From contig OZ219905.1 of assembly GCA_964291635.2 (NCBI GenBank), positions 806,001 to 870,000 on the forward strand: 64,000 bases of DNA, given 5' to 3'. The translations under genes were made by a program, and so were the position numbers. The stretch's first letter is position 1, and each line of letters begins with the position of its first letter. This DNA comes from JAPPHA01 sp964291635 (GTDB lineage Bacteria > Pseudomonadota > Alphaproteobacteria > Rhodobacterales > Rhodobacteraceae). The notes beneath the pieces were generated by a model. That model ran no database searches. It had not been told where the DNA came from and saw nothing but the letters and a program-made list of their open reading frames with translations. Below are positions 1-9,158 of the stretch, piece after piece.

Positions 1-370
1 TGGCGGGCAACAGTCCAACCGGCGCTTCGGTCAGCGCCCTTTCGATGGTCGGGGGCATTTCGCCGAGAATCAGGTGGGCGACCCAGTTGGCATTGTCGCC
101 GAGGCGTTCGAGGGCCGCCTTCCAGTGTTTCTGTGCGATCCGGGTGAGCGTGACCTCAGCCTTGTAGTAGGGCGTTTCATAGACACCGAAATAATGATTG
201 ATATTGCCTTCGAGGGTCGCGGTCACGCGATTGCCCGCAATGGCAAACTTCACGATCCGGCGGGGTCCGGAATAACTTCGGCCCCGGGCCAGCCGGCCAG
301 AATCCATGAATCCCTCGAGAGCAGCCAGGAATTCCCGTCCCCACCAGGTCTTGCTTCGATTGGTCATCAT
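1..370 (-). CDS. SWIM zinc-finger family protein (partial, N-terminal part)
   Basis: Reading the minus strand from an ATG-ATG pair at 370 gives an open frame that runs off the left edge of the window, so only about 123 N-terminal residues are seen. The opening TKTWWGREFL-like stretch (here SKTWWGREFLAALEGF) followed by GRLARGRSYSGPRRI is typical of bacterial SWIM zinc-finger proteins, which sit beside SNF2-type helicases. The CxC...CxH zinc ligands would lie beyond the window. A GGGAG ribosome-binding site lies just upstream. It follows the SNF2 helicase on the same strand with a gap of about 106 bp, so the two are probably co-transcribed. The partner role (DNA binding for the helicase) is inferred from this pairing, not shown. 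Confidence 0.8.
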   Translation of the reverse strand, partial: MMTNRSKTWWGREFLAALEGFMDSGRLARGRSYSGPRRIVKFAIAGNRVTATLEGNINHYFGVYETPYYKAEVTLTRIAQKHWKAALERLGDNANWVAHLILGEMPPTIERALTEAPVGLLPA

Positions 371-476
371 AGGTGCTCCCAAGTCCTCCCCGGCCGGTCC
401 GGTCCCGTTGGCGTCAAAGCCAGTGCCGGTTCCAACGCCAACATCCTCATCTTCATCGTATCTGCCGCTTCGTCCG

Positions 477-3400
477 TCAGGAGATCACCGCGTCATGCCT
501 GTCAAGCCGGATCAGGTCCCGGAAGGCGTCATTTCCCATGTCTGCGAGCCATGATTCACCGGTGCCCACCACCTCTTCGGCAAGTTTTCGCTTGGACTCG
601 ATCAGGTTGTCGATTCGTTCCTCGAGGGTGCCGAGCGTGACCATCTTGTGAACCATTACCACCTTGGTCTGGCCGATCCTGTAGGCCCGATCGGTTGCCT
701 GGTTCTCGACCGCCGGATTCCACCACCGGTCGAAGTGGATCACGTGATTGGCCCGGGTTAACGTCAAGCCCACGCCGGCTGCCCGTAGCGAGAGGACAAA
801 GACCGACGGTTCCGATTCCGGGTCCTGGAACTGGTCCACCATGTGCTGGCGCAGGCCGATCGGCGTCCCTCCATGGAGATAGTGGACAGGGGCGCCGATC
901 CGGCTCCGGATCAGTGCTTCCAGGGCCCGGCCGACCTCGGTGAACTGCGTGAACAGGAGGACGCTCTCGCCTTCAGCATGAATTTCCTCGAGCATCTCGC
1001 AAACCCGGGCAAGCTTGTGCGACCGTGATTCCGAAAATTCGCTACCGTCCTGGAGGTACTGGGCGGGATGGTTGCAGATCTGTTTCAGCCGCGTGAGCGC
1101 CGAGAGCATCAGGCCCTGGCGGCCGACTCCGTCTTCTTCGGTCAGCCGCGCATCGATATCCCGGACAACTGCCTCGTAAAGCGTCGCCTGCTCGCCGGTA
1201 AGGCTGCAGTGGGTATTCTGTTCGACCTTGTCCGGGAGGTCGCTGATGATCGACTTATCGCTCTTCAGCCGCCGCAGGATGAAGGGTTGAACCATTTCCT
1301 TGAGGCGCGCGAGGGCCTTCTGGTCGCCGTTGCGCATGATCGGCCGTTCGAATTCCCTACGGAACTGCGTCACGTTTCCGAGGAGCCCCGGGTTGACGAC
1401 GCTAAACAGTGACCAGAGATCAAGGAGCCGGTTCTCGACCGGAGTCCCGGTCAGTGCAACCCGTCGTTTCGACGGAATCGCGGAGAGGGCCTTGGTGATC
1501 GCGGCCGCGGGATTCTTGACGTTCTGGGCCTCATCGACCACGAGGCGCCACCATCGGACCTTCTTGAGCAGTTTTCCGTCCAGCCGGGCAACGCCGAATG
1601 AAAGGATCACAAGATCGGTTCCGGCAATCGAATCCTTCAATTCCTCAAGGGATTTCGGGCGTCGGCTTCCATGATGGATGCGGGTTTTCAGCGTCGGCGC
1701 GAAGCGGCCCGCTTCGCGCTGCCAGTTGCCCAGAACGGACGTGGGCGCGACCAGGAGGGTCGGACCGGCATCGGGATGGGCCGCGCGGTCCCGAAGCAGG
1801 GTGGCCAGGACCTGTATGGTCTTGCCGAGTCCCATGTCGTCAGCCAGGCACGCACCGAAACCGAGGCCCTCAAGATAACTGAGCCATGAGAATCCGCGCA
1901 ACTGGTAATTCCGAAGGGTACCGGTCAGCGATTCCGGCTGGCCCTGAATCCTGAGTGTGCCTGGCTCCCGAAGCGCGCCCATGGCCTCACCAAGCCCATC
2001 CTCGAAGACCACCTCCGTTTCCGGGTCAGCAGAGGCCCGCAGCAGGTCGGCCAGGCTGGCCTCTTCCATCCGGGCGTCGGCCTGCCAGAATTCCTCCAGC
2101 CGCGCGACTTCCCCGGCGCTGAGTTCCATCCATTGGCCCCGCATGAAAACAAGGCCTTCCTTGGCCCGCACGATTGATTCCCATTCTTCCCGGGTCATGG
2201 GGATGCCGTCGAGGACCACCGTCGGTCGCCACTCGACCACCGTATCCAATCCGAGGAGTCCGCTCGATTCGGTTCCCGCACTCCCGTCACTTTTCGCGGA
2301 TCGGGCCGACATCCGAATCCGGAGCCGCTGTTGACCCGTCACGGTCCACCACGAGGGGACGATGACCCGGAATCCCGCCCCCTGCAGGATGGGGGCGTCC
2401 TCACGAAGGAATGCCAACGCCTCATCCCTGTCGAGAAGAACGGAATCGGGGGTGTTGGATTCCATGCCCTCCCAAAGCTTCATGTACAGCCGCGCCGCCT
2501 GGCCAAGTTGCAGCAGCACCTCGGCGATACTCCGGGCAGACCGGCCGGACGTCCAGAATTCCGAAAGCGGAATCATGAGGGAGGGGTCGCTACGCGATGC
2601 GAGAAGCCATTCCAGACGCCACAGGTCCGGTGCGCCTGTCTCCGGATCTGACAGCCGGAAACAGACCCGCTCATCCGCCTCTGCCGCGGACCGGTTGATC
2701 TTGTCGCGCCAACGGCGCCATTGCCGCCATTCGGTTTCAGTGACGACGGCATCGGCGCATCTGGCCTTTTCTCTCGCTCCGTAGCGCGAAACCGGATCCG
2801 GCAGGGCCTGCCCGGGGAAGGGATCCCGGAACCGTTTCAGGGCCGAGACCGGAAACCGGGTAGATTTGATGCGCCGCTGTAGTTCCACCGAGACAAACTG
2901 GCTAACCAAGCCCTTGGCGTCGTGAAGGCACGGGTCGGCAACCGCCACCGCAGGCCTGTCTGGTCGAAGAGCTCTGCCGACGCCAGGGATGGCTGAGGAA
3001 AATGACTCGACGAGGGCTGCTGTGGCCTCTCCGGTCAGTTCCCATCCGGTGTGAAACGCAACGGGCAGTGCCTTCCGCTTCGCACGCGTCTTCCGGCCGG
3101 ATTTCGGCGGCCGCGCCTCGGGGAATATCGCGGGCAGGTATTCGTGACGCCGGATTGCATCGTCGAGCCGAGTCGAGAGTCCGGCCCAGAAACGGAGATC
3201 GCTTCCGACCCGGATTTCAGGGAAGTCCCTCAGAAAATCGATCGAATCGAGTACGGCTGCCGGATTCGCAACCGAAAGCCCCTCAATGGTCCACCAACGC
3301 CACGCCTCAGGCTCTGCGGTATCCACATCGCGCTCGGCTCGCCATTCCAGCGACGGCGCCGGCCTTTCCGAATTTCCGGGGCCGGGCAATAGTGCGTGCA

Positions 3401-3602
3401 ATGACATTGGCCGCAGATCCGCTGGCGAGCACGGAAACGCTGTCCCCATCACGTCGAGAAGGGCGTCAGGATCCAGCTGGAAGGGATGACATCCCGGTTC
3501 CGCGCCGTTTTCGGTCCCGAAACCCTCCGCCCAGATCACGAAACTCCCGCCAATCCCGGCAGGGACCCAGCCTCCATGCAAAACACAGCTGCTCAAGGCC
3601 AT
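477..3602 (-). CDS. SNF2-family DEAD/DEAH-box helicase
   Basis: A 1041-residue SNF2/RapA-type DNA-dependent ATPase. The ATPase core is C-terminal: Walker A in DDMGLGKT at about residue 590, motif II as DEAQ at about 687, TGTPVENR for motif III, then the second RecA lobe ending with SLRAAGVGLTLTRA, DRWWNPAVENQATDRAYRIGQ-type motifs V and VI. The N-terminal 550 residues correspond to the helicase-associated region usual in bacterial SNF2 proteins paired with SWIM proteins. An ATG at 3602 is preferred over a more upstream start because a GGGGGGAAG ribosome-binding site precedes it by a few bases. The SWIM protein follows on the same strand. Such pairs are thought to remodel protein-DNA complexes; the cellular role is not established. 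Confidence 0.93.
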   Translation of the reverse strand: MALSSCVLHGGWVPAGIGGSFVIWAEGFGTENGAEPGCHPFQLDPDALLDVMGTAFPCSPADLRPMSLHALLPGPGNSERPAPSLEWRAERDVDTAEPEAWRWWTIEGLSVANPAAVLDSIDFLRDFPEIRVGSDLRFWAGLSTRLDDAIRRHEYLPAIFPEARPPKSGRKTRAKRKALPVAFHTGWELTGEATAALVESFSSAIPGVGRALRPDRPAVAVADPCLHDAKGLVSQFVSVELQRRIKSTRFPVSALKRFRDPFPGQALPDPVSRYGAREKARCADAVVTETEWRQWRRWRDKINRSAAEADERVCFRLSDPETGAPDLWRLEWLLASRSDPSLMIPLSEFWTSGRSARSIAEVLLQLGQAARLYMKLWEGMESNTPDSVLLDRDEALAFLREDAPILQGAGFRVIVPSWWTVTGQQRLRIRMSARSAKSDGSAGTESSGLLGLDTVVEWRPTVVLDGIPMTREEWESIVRAKEGLVFMRGQWMELSAGEVARLEEFWQADARMEEASLADLLRASADPETEVVFEDGLGEAMGALREPGTLRIQGQPESLTGTLRNYQLRGFSWLSYLEGLGFGACLADDMGLGKTIQVLATLLRDRAAHPDAGPTLLVAPTSVLGNWQREAGRFAPTLKTRIHHGSRRPKSLEELKDSIAGTDLVILSFGVARLDGKLLKKVRWWRLVVDEAQNVKNPAAAITKALSAIPSKRRVALTGTPVENRLLDLWSLFSVVNPGLLGNVTQFRREFERPIMRNGDQKALARLKEMVQPFILRRLKSDKSIISDLPDKVEQNTHCSLTGEQATLYEAVVRDIDARLTEEDGVGRQGLMLSALTRLKQICNHPAQYLQDGSEFSESRSHKLARVCEMLEEIHAEGESVLLFTQFTEVGRALEALIRSRIGAPVHYLHGGTPIGLRQHMVDQFQDPESEPSVFVLSLRAAGVGLTLTRANHVIHFDRWWNPAVENQATDRAYRIGQTKVVMVHKMVTLGTLEERIDNLIESKRKLAEEVVGTGESWLADMGNDAFRDLIRLDRHDAVIS

Positions 3603-4117
3603 GACTTCCCCCCAACACGAATCCGAGACGAAACACCGTTCGCCATCACCTCGCCCCGACCGAATTTCCCTTCGCCCGAAACCGATCTGCGGCTCGTCAG
3701 GCATTCGGAGCCAAGCGCGTGTTTCTCTACCACATCAGGATGGTATGGGAATATCAAGATACCCATATTTGCCACAAGGCGCGGCAACCGCCAAAATAAA
3801 GGAACGGGACTTCACTGTGACGAAATTCGGGTCCAAAAGGATGTGGACGCGTGGCGACGGGCACTGGCTCTGATTCTGCCTTTGAACTGAATCGTCATCC
3901 TGGCGCGCTGTTCAAAAAGAACTCCTCTGCTTTGCGTGCCATCTTCGCGCCACATATCGTGGTGTCCGATCGAGCATCCTCTGTTAACGCCACCGATAGT
4001 CTGCATTTCATTCTGACGGCCAACATCCGGAACCGTGATGGCGTCGTTGTCGACGTAGCCAATGAGATCGTCAGGACGACGGGCTGACCATTCCGAACAT
4101 TTCGAGATGTCGAGTCG
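3603..4117. other. intergenic, no gene recognised
   Basis: About 515 bp between the SNF2 helicase start and the end of the Fic pseudogene. Short open frames on both strands show no recognisable protein. The part next to 3602 presumably carries the helicase promoter, but I could not fix a convincing -35/-10 pair. Confidence 0.5.
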
Positions 4118-5302
4118 TCAACACCAACTTTCCCTCCCGGCCAGATCGGTTCCGGCCTTTAACCGATCGAGGCAGGCCTTGTAGGCTAAAATACGGTCTC
4201 GCCTTCGCCCCGTAACCTCGGCAAGGATGCCGACCTCTACCAGGATGCCGATCGCACGCGTCGCCGTGGGCTTGCTCTCGTTCACCAAATTCATCGCGGT
4301 GGCCACGGTCACGATCGGATGACGTAGCAAAAGTTCGGATAACCGCAAGGTGGGTGCCGTTGCCGATTTGTTCGCATGAACCCGGTTCCGATCTGCGGAA
4401 GCGATCGCGAACAGGCCGCGTACCGATGCAATGGCTTCCTCGGAAATGATCGCCACCCCTTCCAGAGAGTAGTCGAGCCATCCTTCCCAATCTCCTTCGG
4501 AGCGGACGGCATCCAGGCGGCGATAATTTTCTGCCCGGTTTCGCTTGAAGAACAGGCTGAGATAGGTGAGCGGTCTCTCTTGAAGGCCCCAGTGTTCGAG
4601 CAGCAGGGTGATCAGTAGACGGCCAATGCGGCCATTGCCGTCGAGATAAGGATGAATGGTCTCGAACTGAACGTGCAGCAGACCGGTTCGGATCAGGCGG
4701 GGCAGCGCGTCCTCGCCGTGCATGTATTTCTCGAATTCGCCGAGAATGGCGGGGAGCCGGTGGTGGTGCGGCGGTACGAAGACCGCATTACCGGGCGGGC
4801 TGCCGCCAACCCAGTTCTGCCTGCGACGCACTACGCCCGGCCGCTTGTCGGCCCCCCGAACCCCTTTCATCAGCAGCCGGTGGGTTTCGTTCAAAAGCCG
4901 CATGGAAAGGAGCAGTCCGTTTTCGTCGGAGAGTTGCCGCCGCGCGTAGGCCAGGGCATCAATGTAATCGCATATTTCCTCCACGTCGGGAGATGGCTCG
5001 GTTTGGGCGCCAGCATCGTAGTTCAGCAGGTCGATCAAGGAGTCCTGCGTTCCCTCGATCTACGAGGGAATCACTGCCTCCTTGCGCACGAAAGCATAGA
5101 CGAACCAGTCCAGAGACGGTACTAACTCCCCCGCAAGGTGCAGTCGGGCGAGGGCCTGTTCGGCGCGGCGCAGCCGTTCCGCCAGCGGACCCCCCATGTT
5201 TAGCCGAGGTTCCCCTGGCGGTAGAGAACGCGGCACGAAAACAAAAACGACCTCACCGACGGCGTCGATTCGCTCGTATCGTCCTGTCTCTCGTATTCCC
5301 AT
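4118..5302 (-). pseudogene. Fic-family protein, interrupted by in-frame TAG
   Basis: Two pieces in one reading frame: an 80-residue Fic_N region (5302-5063, opening MGIRETGRYERIDAVGE, ending FVYAFVRKEAVIPS) and the Fic domain (HPYLDGNGRIGR catalytic motif) with a C-terminal winged-helix-like tail (to 4118). They are separated only by a TAG at 5060-5062. Relatives read SSQIEGTQxSLxDLL across this point and this sequence reads S-stop-IEGTQDSLIDLL, so one CAG-to-TAG change explains the break. Reunited, the protein would have about 394 residues, the family norm. Fic proteins transfer AMP or other nucleotides to target hydroxyls. The internal start at 5038 would lack part of the N-terminal domain. 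A sequencing error or amber suppression is the alternative. Confidence 0.9.
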
Positions 5303-5977
5303 GCGATGACTTTTCCTGTTCGCACGGTACGGTCACGTTCTTTCGTGTTTCTGTTGGGTACGAACTCTTTACCAAGATGCGCCGTAGTCAAGAAAACGTT
5401 ACGACGTCGGTCGGCTCGTCCGCCATGCCCATTCGAACCCTTTGGGTCGAGTAACTGTGGCTGCAGACGTGCTTAACCCATTCTCCACTCCCTGCGCGTC
5501 GGCTTCGGTGAGGAACAGGTGCTTTCGCAGACACGCCTGGGCGTCCGTCGGCCAGCCCACCATAATCGGCAGCAGAACCAGACAGTGGTCGATGCGACGA
5601 TCATGGCAGTGGACTGCCTGCCGGTTATCAATACCGAACCTGGGGCACTGTAACTCAATTTGACGCTGTGAATTTTGGCTCCGAAATCTTCAGATGACGA
5701 ACCTGTCTGATCGAATGCAGCGGCATGGACCGAAAACCGTCCAGAATCCTCCGTCGGAGCACAAGCCGAATTTCGCTGTCTGTTGTCGAACAATCAGAAA
5801 AGCGGCCACCCGGAGAACCTTTGAGCCTGGTTGTCCATATCGCCGTTTCCGACATGGCATACTGGTTCCTGAAATTCGCGACGGGAACGAGCCGCGAGTA
5901 CTTCGTTGCCAAGTCGCACGGGAATGATCCGGTGGCGGGACCGTTGCTGTTGATTTCACTTAACCGATGGTCGCAGG
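5303..5977. other. intergenic, no gene recognised
   Basis: About 675 bp between the Fic pseudogene and ahcY. Short open frames exist on both strands (for example a plus-strand frame from 5725 that would run into ahcY antisense), but none has a recognisable motif, a convincing ribosome-binding site or a conserved neighbour. Confidence 0.5.
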
Positions 5978-7372
5978 TCAGTACCGGTAGTGGTCGGGCT
6001 TGTATGGTCCGTCAACATCGACACCAATGTATTTCGCCTGCTCGACCGAAAGCCGTGAAATTCGTGCCCCGATCTTTTCAAGGTGCATCGTGGCGACCAT
6101 CTCGTCGAGATGTTTAGGCAGAACATGAACGCCTTTTTCGTAGGTGTCTCCCCGATTCCACAATTCGATCTGTGCGATTACCTGGTTGGTGAATGAAGCG
6201 GACATGACAAAGGACGGGTGTCCGGTGGCATTGCCGAGGTTCAGAAGCCGCCCCTCCGACAACAGGATAATCCGGTTTCCGCCAGGCATCTCGATCATGT
6301 CAACCTGGTCCTTGACATTGATCCATCGATGGTTCCTCAGTGCCGAGACCTGGATCTCGTTGTCGAAATGTCCGATGTTTCCGACGATTGCCATGTCCTT
6401 CATGTCCCGCATGTGCTCCAGGCGAATGACATCGCGGTTTCCTGTTGCCGTCACGAAAATATCCGCGGTCCCGACTTCGTCTTCGACCGTCGTGACGTCG
6501 TAACCATCCATTGCGGCCTGCAAGGCACAGATCGGGTCGATTTCCGTTATCTTTACCCGCGCACCGGCGCCCCGTAGCGATGCAGCGCAGCCTTTCCCCA
6601 CGTCTCCGTATCCGCAGACAACCGCAATTTTTCCCGCGATCATCGTATCGGTTGCACGGCGAATACCGTCGACCAGCGATTCCTTGCAGCCGTACTTGTT
6701 GTCGAATTTCGACTTTGTCACCGAGTCATTGACGTTGATCGCGGGAAACGGCAGGCGCCCCTGTTCGTGGAGTTGGTAAAGCCGGTTCACGCCGGTCGTC
6801 GTTTCCTCGCTGACTCCCCGGATGGAGTCTCTTTGGCGAACGAACCATCCCGGCGACTCATTCATGCGACTCCTGATCTGGGCAAAGAGGCACTCCTCCT
6901 CTTCCGAACCCGGGGTTTCAATCAGATCGGTCTCCCCTTCCTCGACCCTTGAACCAAGAAGAATGTAGAGCGTTGCATCACCTCCATCGTCCAGGATCAT
7001 GTTTGCAGGTCCGGTCTCGAAGGCGAATATCCGGTCGGTGAACGACCAGTATTCCTCCAGCGTTTCGCCCTTGAACGCGAAAACCGGCGTTCCGGTTTCA
7101 GCGATCGCCGCAGCAGCATGATCCTGTGTCGAGAAGATGTTGCAGGAAGCCCAGCGAACCTCTGCTCCGAGAGTCTTCAGCGTCTCGATCAGCACAGCCG
7201 TCTGTATGGTCATGTGGAGTGACCCGGCGATTTTTGCTCCCGCGAGAGGAGCCTTGCCAGAATACTCCTCCCTGAGCGCCATCAGGCCGGGCATTTCGGT
7301 CTCGGCAATTTCGATCTCGCGGCGACCGTGCTCGGCCAAGCCGACATCGTGTACAACGTAATCCTTCGGCAC
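5978..7372 (-). CDS. ahcY: adenosylhomocysteinase (S-adenosyl-L-homocysteine hydrolase)
   Basis: A 464-residue cytosolic NAD-dependent enzyme that splits S-adenosylhomocysteine into adenosine and homocysteine, closing the methylation cycle. Clear family landmarks are GSLHMTIQTAVLIETL near the N-terminus, the SNIFSTQDHAAAA-type block (here CNIFSTQDHAAAAIA), NVNDSVTKSKFDN with the catalytic lysine region, the Rossmann motif VCGYGDVGKGCAASLRG, and the C-terminal LxVExAKYIGVxVDGPYKPDHYRY ending. The length is standard for proteobacterial AhcY. The start is a GTG at 7372 behind GGATGAGG. The gene is single and its promoter shares the 136-bp gap with the divergent HD-domain gene. I looked for an SAH riboswitch there and did not see one. 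Confidence 0.98.
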   Translation of the reverse strand: MPKDYVVHDVGLAEHGRREIEIAETEMPGLMALREEYSGKAPLAGAKIAGSLHMTIQTAVLIETLKTLGAEVRWASCNIFSTQDHAAAAIAETGTPVFAFKGETLEEYWSFTDRIFAFETGPANMILDDGGDATLYILLGSRVEEGETDLIETPGSEEEECLFAQIRSRMNESPGWFVRQRDSIRGVSEETTTGVNRLYQLHEQGRLPFPAINVNDSVTKSKFDNKYGCKESLVDGIRRATDTMIAGKIAVVCGYGDVGKGCAASLRGAGARVKITEIDPICALQAAMDGYDVTTVEDEVGTADIFVTATGNRDVIRLEHMRDMKDMAIVGNIGHFDNEIQVSALRNHRWINVKDQVDMIEMPGGNRIILLSEGRLLNLGNATGHPSFVMSASFTNQVIAQIELWNRGDTYEKGVHVLPKHLDEMVATMHLEKIGARISRLSVEQAKYIGVDVDGPYKPDHYRY

Positions 7373-7508
7373 GCCTCATCCTCCAGTCCCGGCCACCAAG
7401 CAGGCCGATGGCGTTTAGCAAAGCCAAATTCGGTCGACAAGACATCGGGGCTTTCGGTATTCTCCACCGATTCAATCCCCGGCTGGGGTCGCGGAGAACA
7501 GAAGGACA

Positions 7509-8105
7509 ATGGCAGCAAGGCCGCAAACAAGGGTTTGGCAACGAATGCTCTCGGGGCGCCGGCTGGACCTGATCAATCCATCCCCTTTCGATATCGAGAT
7601 CGAGGACATTGCACATGGCCTGTCCTTCGTTGCGCGGTGGAACGGCCAGACAGTCGGCGACTTCCCATACTCGGTCGCGGAGCATTCGGTTTTCGTCGCA
7701 GAGATGCTCACCCTGTTTCGCCCACGGGCTGACAGGCGCTGGCGTCTCGCGGCACTTCTCCACGACGCGCCGGAATATGTCATCGGGGACATGGTCGGCC
7801 CGGCAAAATCTTCCGTGGGGCCTGGTTACGCCGAAATGGACGAGCGCCTGACAACCGCCATTCATCAGCGATTCGGCTTGCCCGCCAGGCTTCCAGCCGA
7901 AATGAAGCGCGCGATCAAGCGGGTAGACCGGCATTCCGCCCGACTTGAGGCCGAACAGCTGGCCGGGTTTTCAAAAGGGGAGGCGGACCGCTTGTTTGGC
8001 AAACCTCTTTCGGCAGACTTTCAGGACAGGAAGCTCCGGCCGCGTCCTCCAACCGAGGTCAAGGCCATGTTTCTTGCGTCGTTCAACCAAGTGTTCGACG
8101 GCTGA
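7509..8105 (+). CDS. HD-domain phosphohydrolase (YfbR-like)
   Basis: A 198-residue protein of the HD superfamily. The metal ligands are visible in order: SVAEHS (His), LLHDAPEYVIGDM (His-Asp doublet with the AxEYxxGD pattern of YfbR-like nucleotidases), and a distal acidic residue around KRVDRHSARLEAEQL. YfbR-like enzymes dephosphorylate deoxynucleoside 5'-monophosphates; that substrate is assumed from the family. The ATG at 7509 is preceded by an AGAAGGA ribosome-binding site. It is divergent from ahcY, and the IS66 element has landed about 130 bp after its stop codon without touching it. Confidence 0.85.
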   Translation: MAARPQTRVWQRMLSGRRLDLINPSPFDIEIEDIAHGLSFVARWNGQTVGDFPYSVAEHSVFVAEMLTLFRPRADRRWRLAALLHDAPEYVIGDMVGPAKSSVGPGYAEMDERLTTAIHQRFGLPARLPAEMKRAIKRVDRHSARLEAEQLAGFSKGEADRLFGKPLSADFQDRKLRPRPPTEVKAMFLASFNQVFDG

Positions 8106-8173
8106 AGCCTATGAAGCCGAACTTGAAATCCGAAAGCTCGCTTGGCAACGTCTCCTGGGTTCCTCGACGGCGA

Positions 8174-8195
8174 TTGAAACAAGTGCCTGTTTCAA
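8174..8195 (+). other. 8-bp-stem palindrome next to IS66 insertion
   Basis: TTGAAACA at 8174-8181 and TGTTTCAA at 8188-8195 form a perfect hairpin with a 6-base loop, 69 bp after the HD-domain gene and 38 bp before the IS66 left end. No T-tract follows, so this is at best a weak processing or termination structure. Confidence 0.35.
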
Positions 8196-8224
8196 CTGGA
8201 GATTTACCCATGGTCAAAAAGGGG

Positions 8225-8232
8225 CCTGCTTC
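8225..8232 (+). repeat. IS66 target-site duplication, left copy
   Basis: CCTGCTTC directly outside the left inverted repeat, identical to 11164-11171. Eight base pairs is the usual IS66-family target duplication length. Confidence 0.95.
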
Positions 8233-8262
8233 GTAAGCGTTCGGTAAGGGGGTGATGGCCTT
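8233..8262 (+). repeat. IS66 left terminal inverted repeat
   Basis: Thirty bases starting GTAAGCGTTCGG, the exact reverse complement of 11134-11163. The DUF4338 stop codon lies 9 bp inside it. Confidence 0.97.
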
Positions 8263-8270
8263 ACTGGCTG

Positions 8271-9158
8271 TCATCGATTGAGCGTTCTTTTCCAGTCTTT
8301 TCTGAGCGGGCAGAGCCAGATGTCCTTTTTCGGTTTTCCGAATTCCCTCTTTGTGTCGTACTTCCCGCGTCCCTGCGTGGTTCCGACATGGATCCATCCG
8401 GACGCCTTGTAGGTGATCCCGGAGAAGCGCGGGGTTTCGACGAAGGTTTCCATCAGGACCGGTGTCACCCTGTACTGGGTGTACCAGTCCAGCGGCAGCT
8501 GGCGGCGCACACGCGAAAGGATGTGGGAGGCCAGGTTTGGAATCCGGATCCATGGCATGATGAGGTAGCGGGAGTTATCGACCATGAGGGGGAGGTTTCT
8601 CTCGCGGGTTTCCGGCGTCCATCCGATGAAGTCGTCGCGCGGTGCGACCTTCCAGGCCGCGGCCGAGAAGCCGAGCATGGCCAGCGGGCGCCCGTCGCGG
8701 TCATGCACCGCGTAGCGCATCTGTGCACCGACGAGGGTCTTGTAGCCGAGATAATGATAGCGGGCGATGAATTCATTCCAGAGGCGGCTGGCCCCACGGC
8801 CGGCACCGGTGACCTTGACGAAACGGAGCGGACGAGCGGCCTCCAGTGTGAGCGGCGGTGATGCCGGCGGTTCCGTTTCCGGGCCGAAGCTCGGAGGACG
8901 GGGGGGCAAACGTAGCCGTCGTGGCGGCGGCAGTGTGATGATCCCGTCCCGGTGCATCTTCAGCATGGTGAGCCGGGCCATCATCGCCTTCAGCCCGCCG
9001 TCGGGCTTGACCCAGCCGATGGCGCGGCAGAACGCGCGCGCCAGCCCGGCACGGGTCTGCTGCGGGGAGGATGCGATCAGCGCCCGCATCAGCGCCATCT
9101 CGCCGGTGGTGAAGTCACGCCCGTGATAACGACACTCGATCGTGTCATCCGTCGTCAT
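8271..9158 (-). CDS. DUF4338 (DruA-like) protein carried by IS66
   Basis: A 295-residue protein of the DUF4338 family, whose best-known member is DruA of the Druantia anti-phage system. Visible features are an N-terminal helical segment resembling a helix-turn-helix (MALMRALIASSPQQTRAGLA), a proline/arginine-rich linker around residues 80-100, and the conserved core with RYHYLGYKT, RDGRPLAMLGFSAAAWK and NLASHILSRVRRQLPLDW. The ATG at 9158 overlaps the tnpC stop (ATGA), and a longer start would only add out-of-family residues. It lies inside the IS66 inverted repeats and therefore moves with the element. DUF4338 genes are known companions of IS66-type transposases; the biochemical function is unknown. 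Confidence 0.85.
   Translation of the reverse strand: MTTDDTIECRYHGRDFTTGEMALMRALIASSPQQTRAGLARAFCRAIGWVKPDGGLKAMMARLTMLKMHRDGIITLPPPRRLRLPPRPPSFGPETEPPASPPLTLEAARPLRFVKVTGAGRGASRLWNEFIARYHYLGYKTLVGAQMRYAVHDRDGRPLAMLGFSAAAWKVAPRDDFIGWTPETRERNLPLMVDNSRYLIMPWIRIPNLASHILSRVRRQLPLDWYTQYRVTPVLMETFVETPRFSGITYKASGWIHVGTTQGRGKYDTKREFGKPKKDIWLCPLRKDWKRTLNR

Noticed and set aside
7373..7508. Possible SAH riboswitch in front of ahcY
   Set aside because: The conserved GAGGAGCGCUGC-type core of the SAH riboswitch is not seen in the 136-bp gap.
7098..7934. Minus-strand open frame of 278 codons across the ahcY/HD-gene gap
   Set aside because: It overlaps both ahcY and the HD-domain gene in wrong frames and shows no motif.
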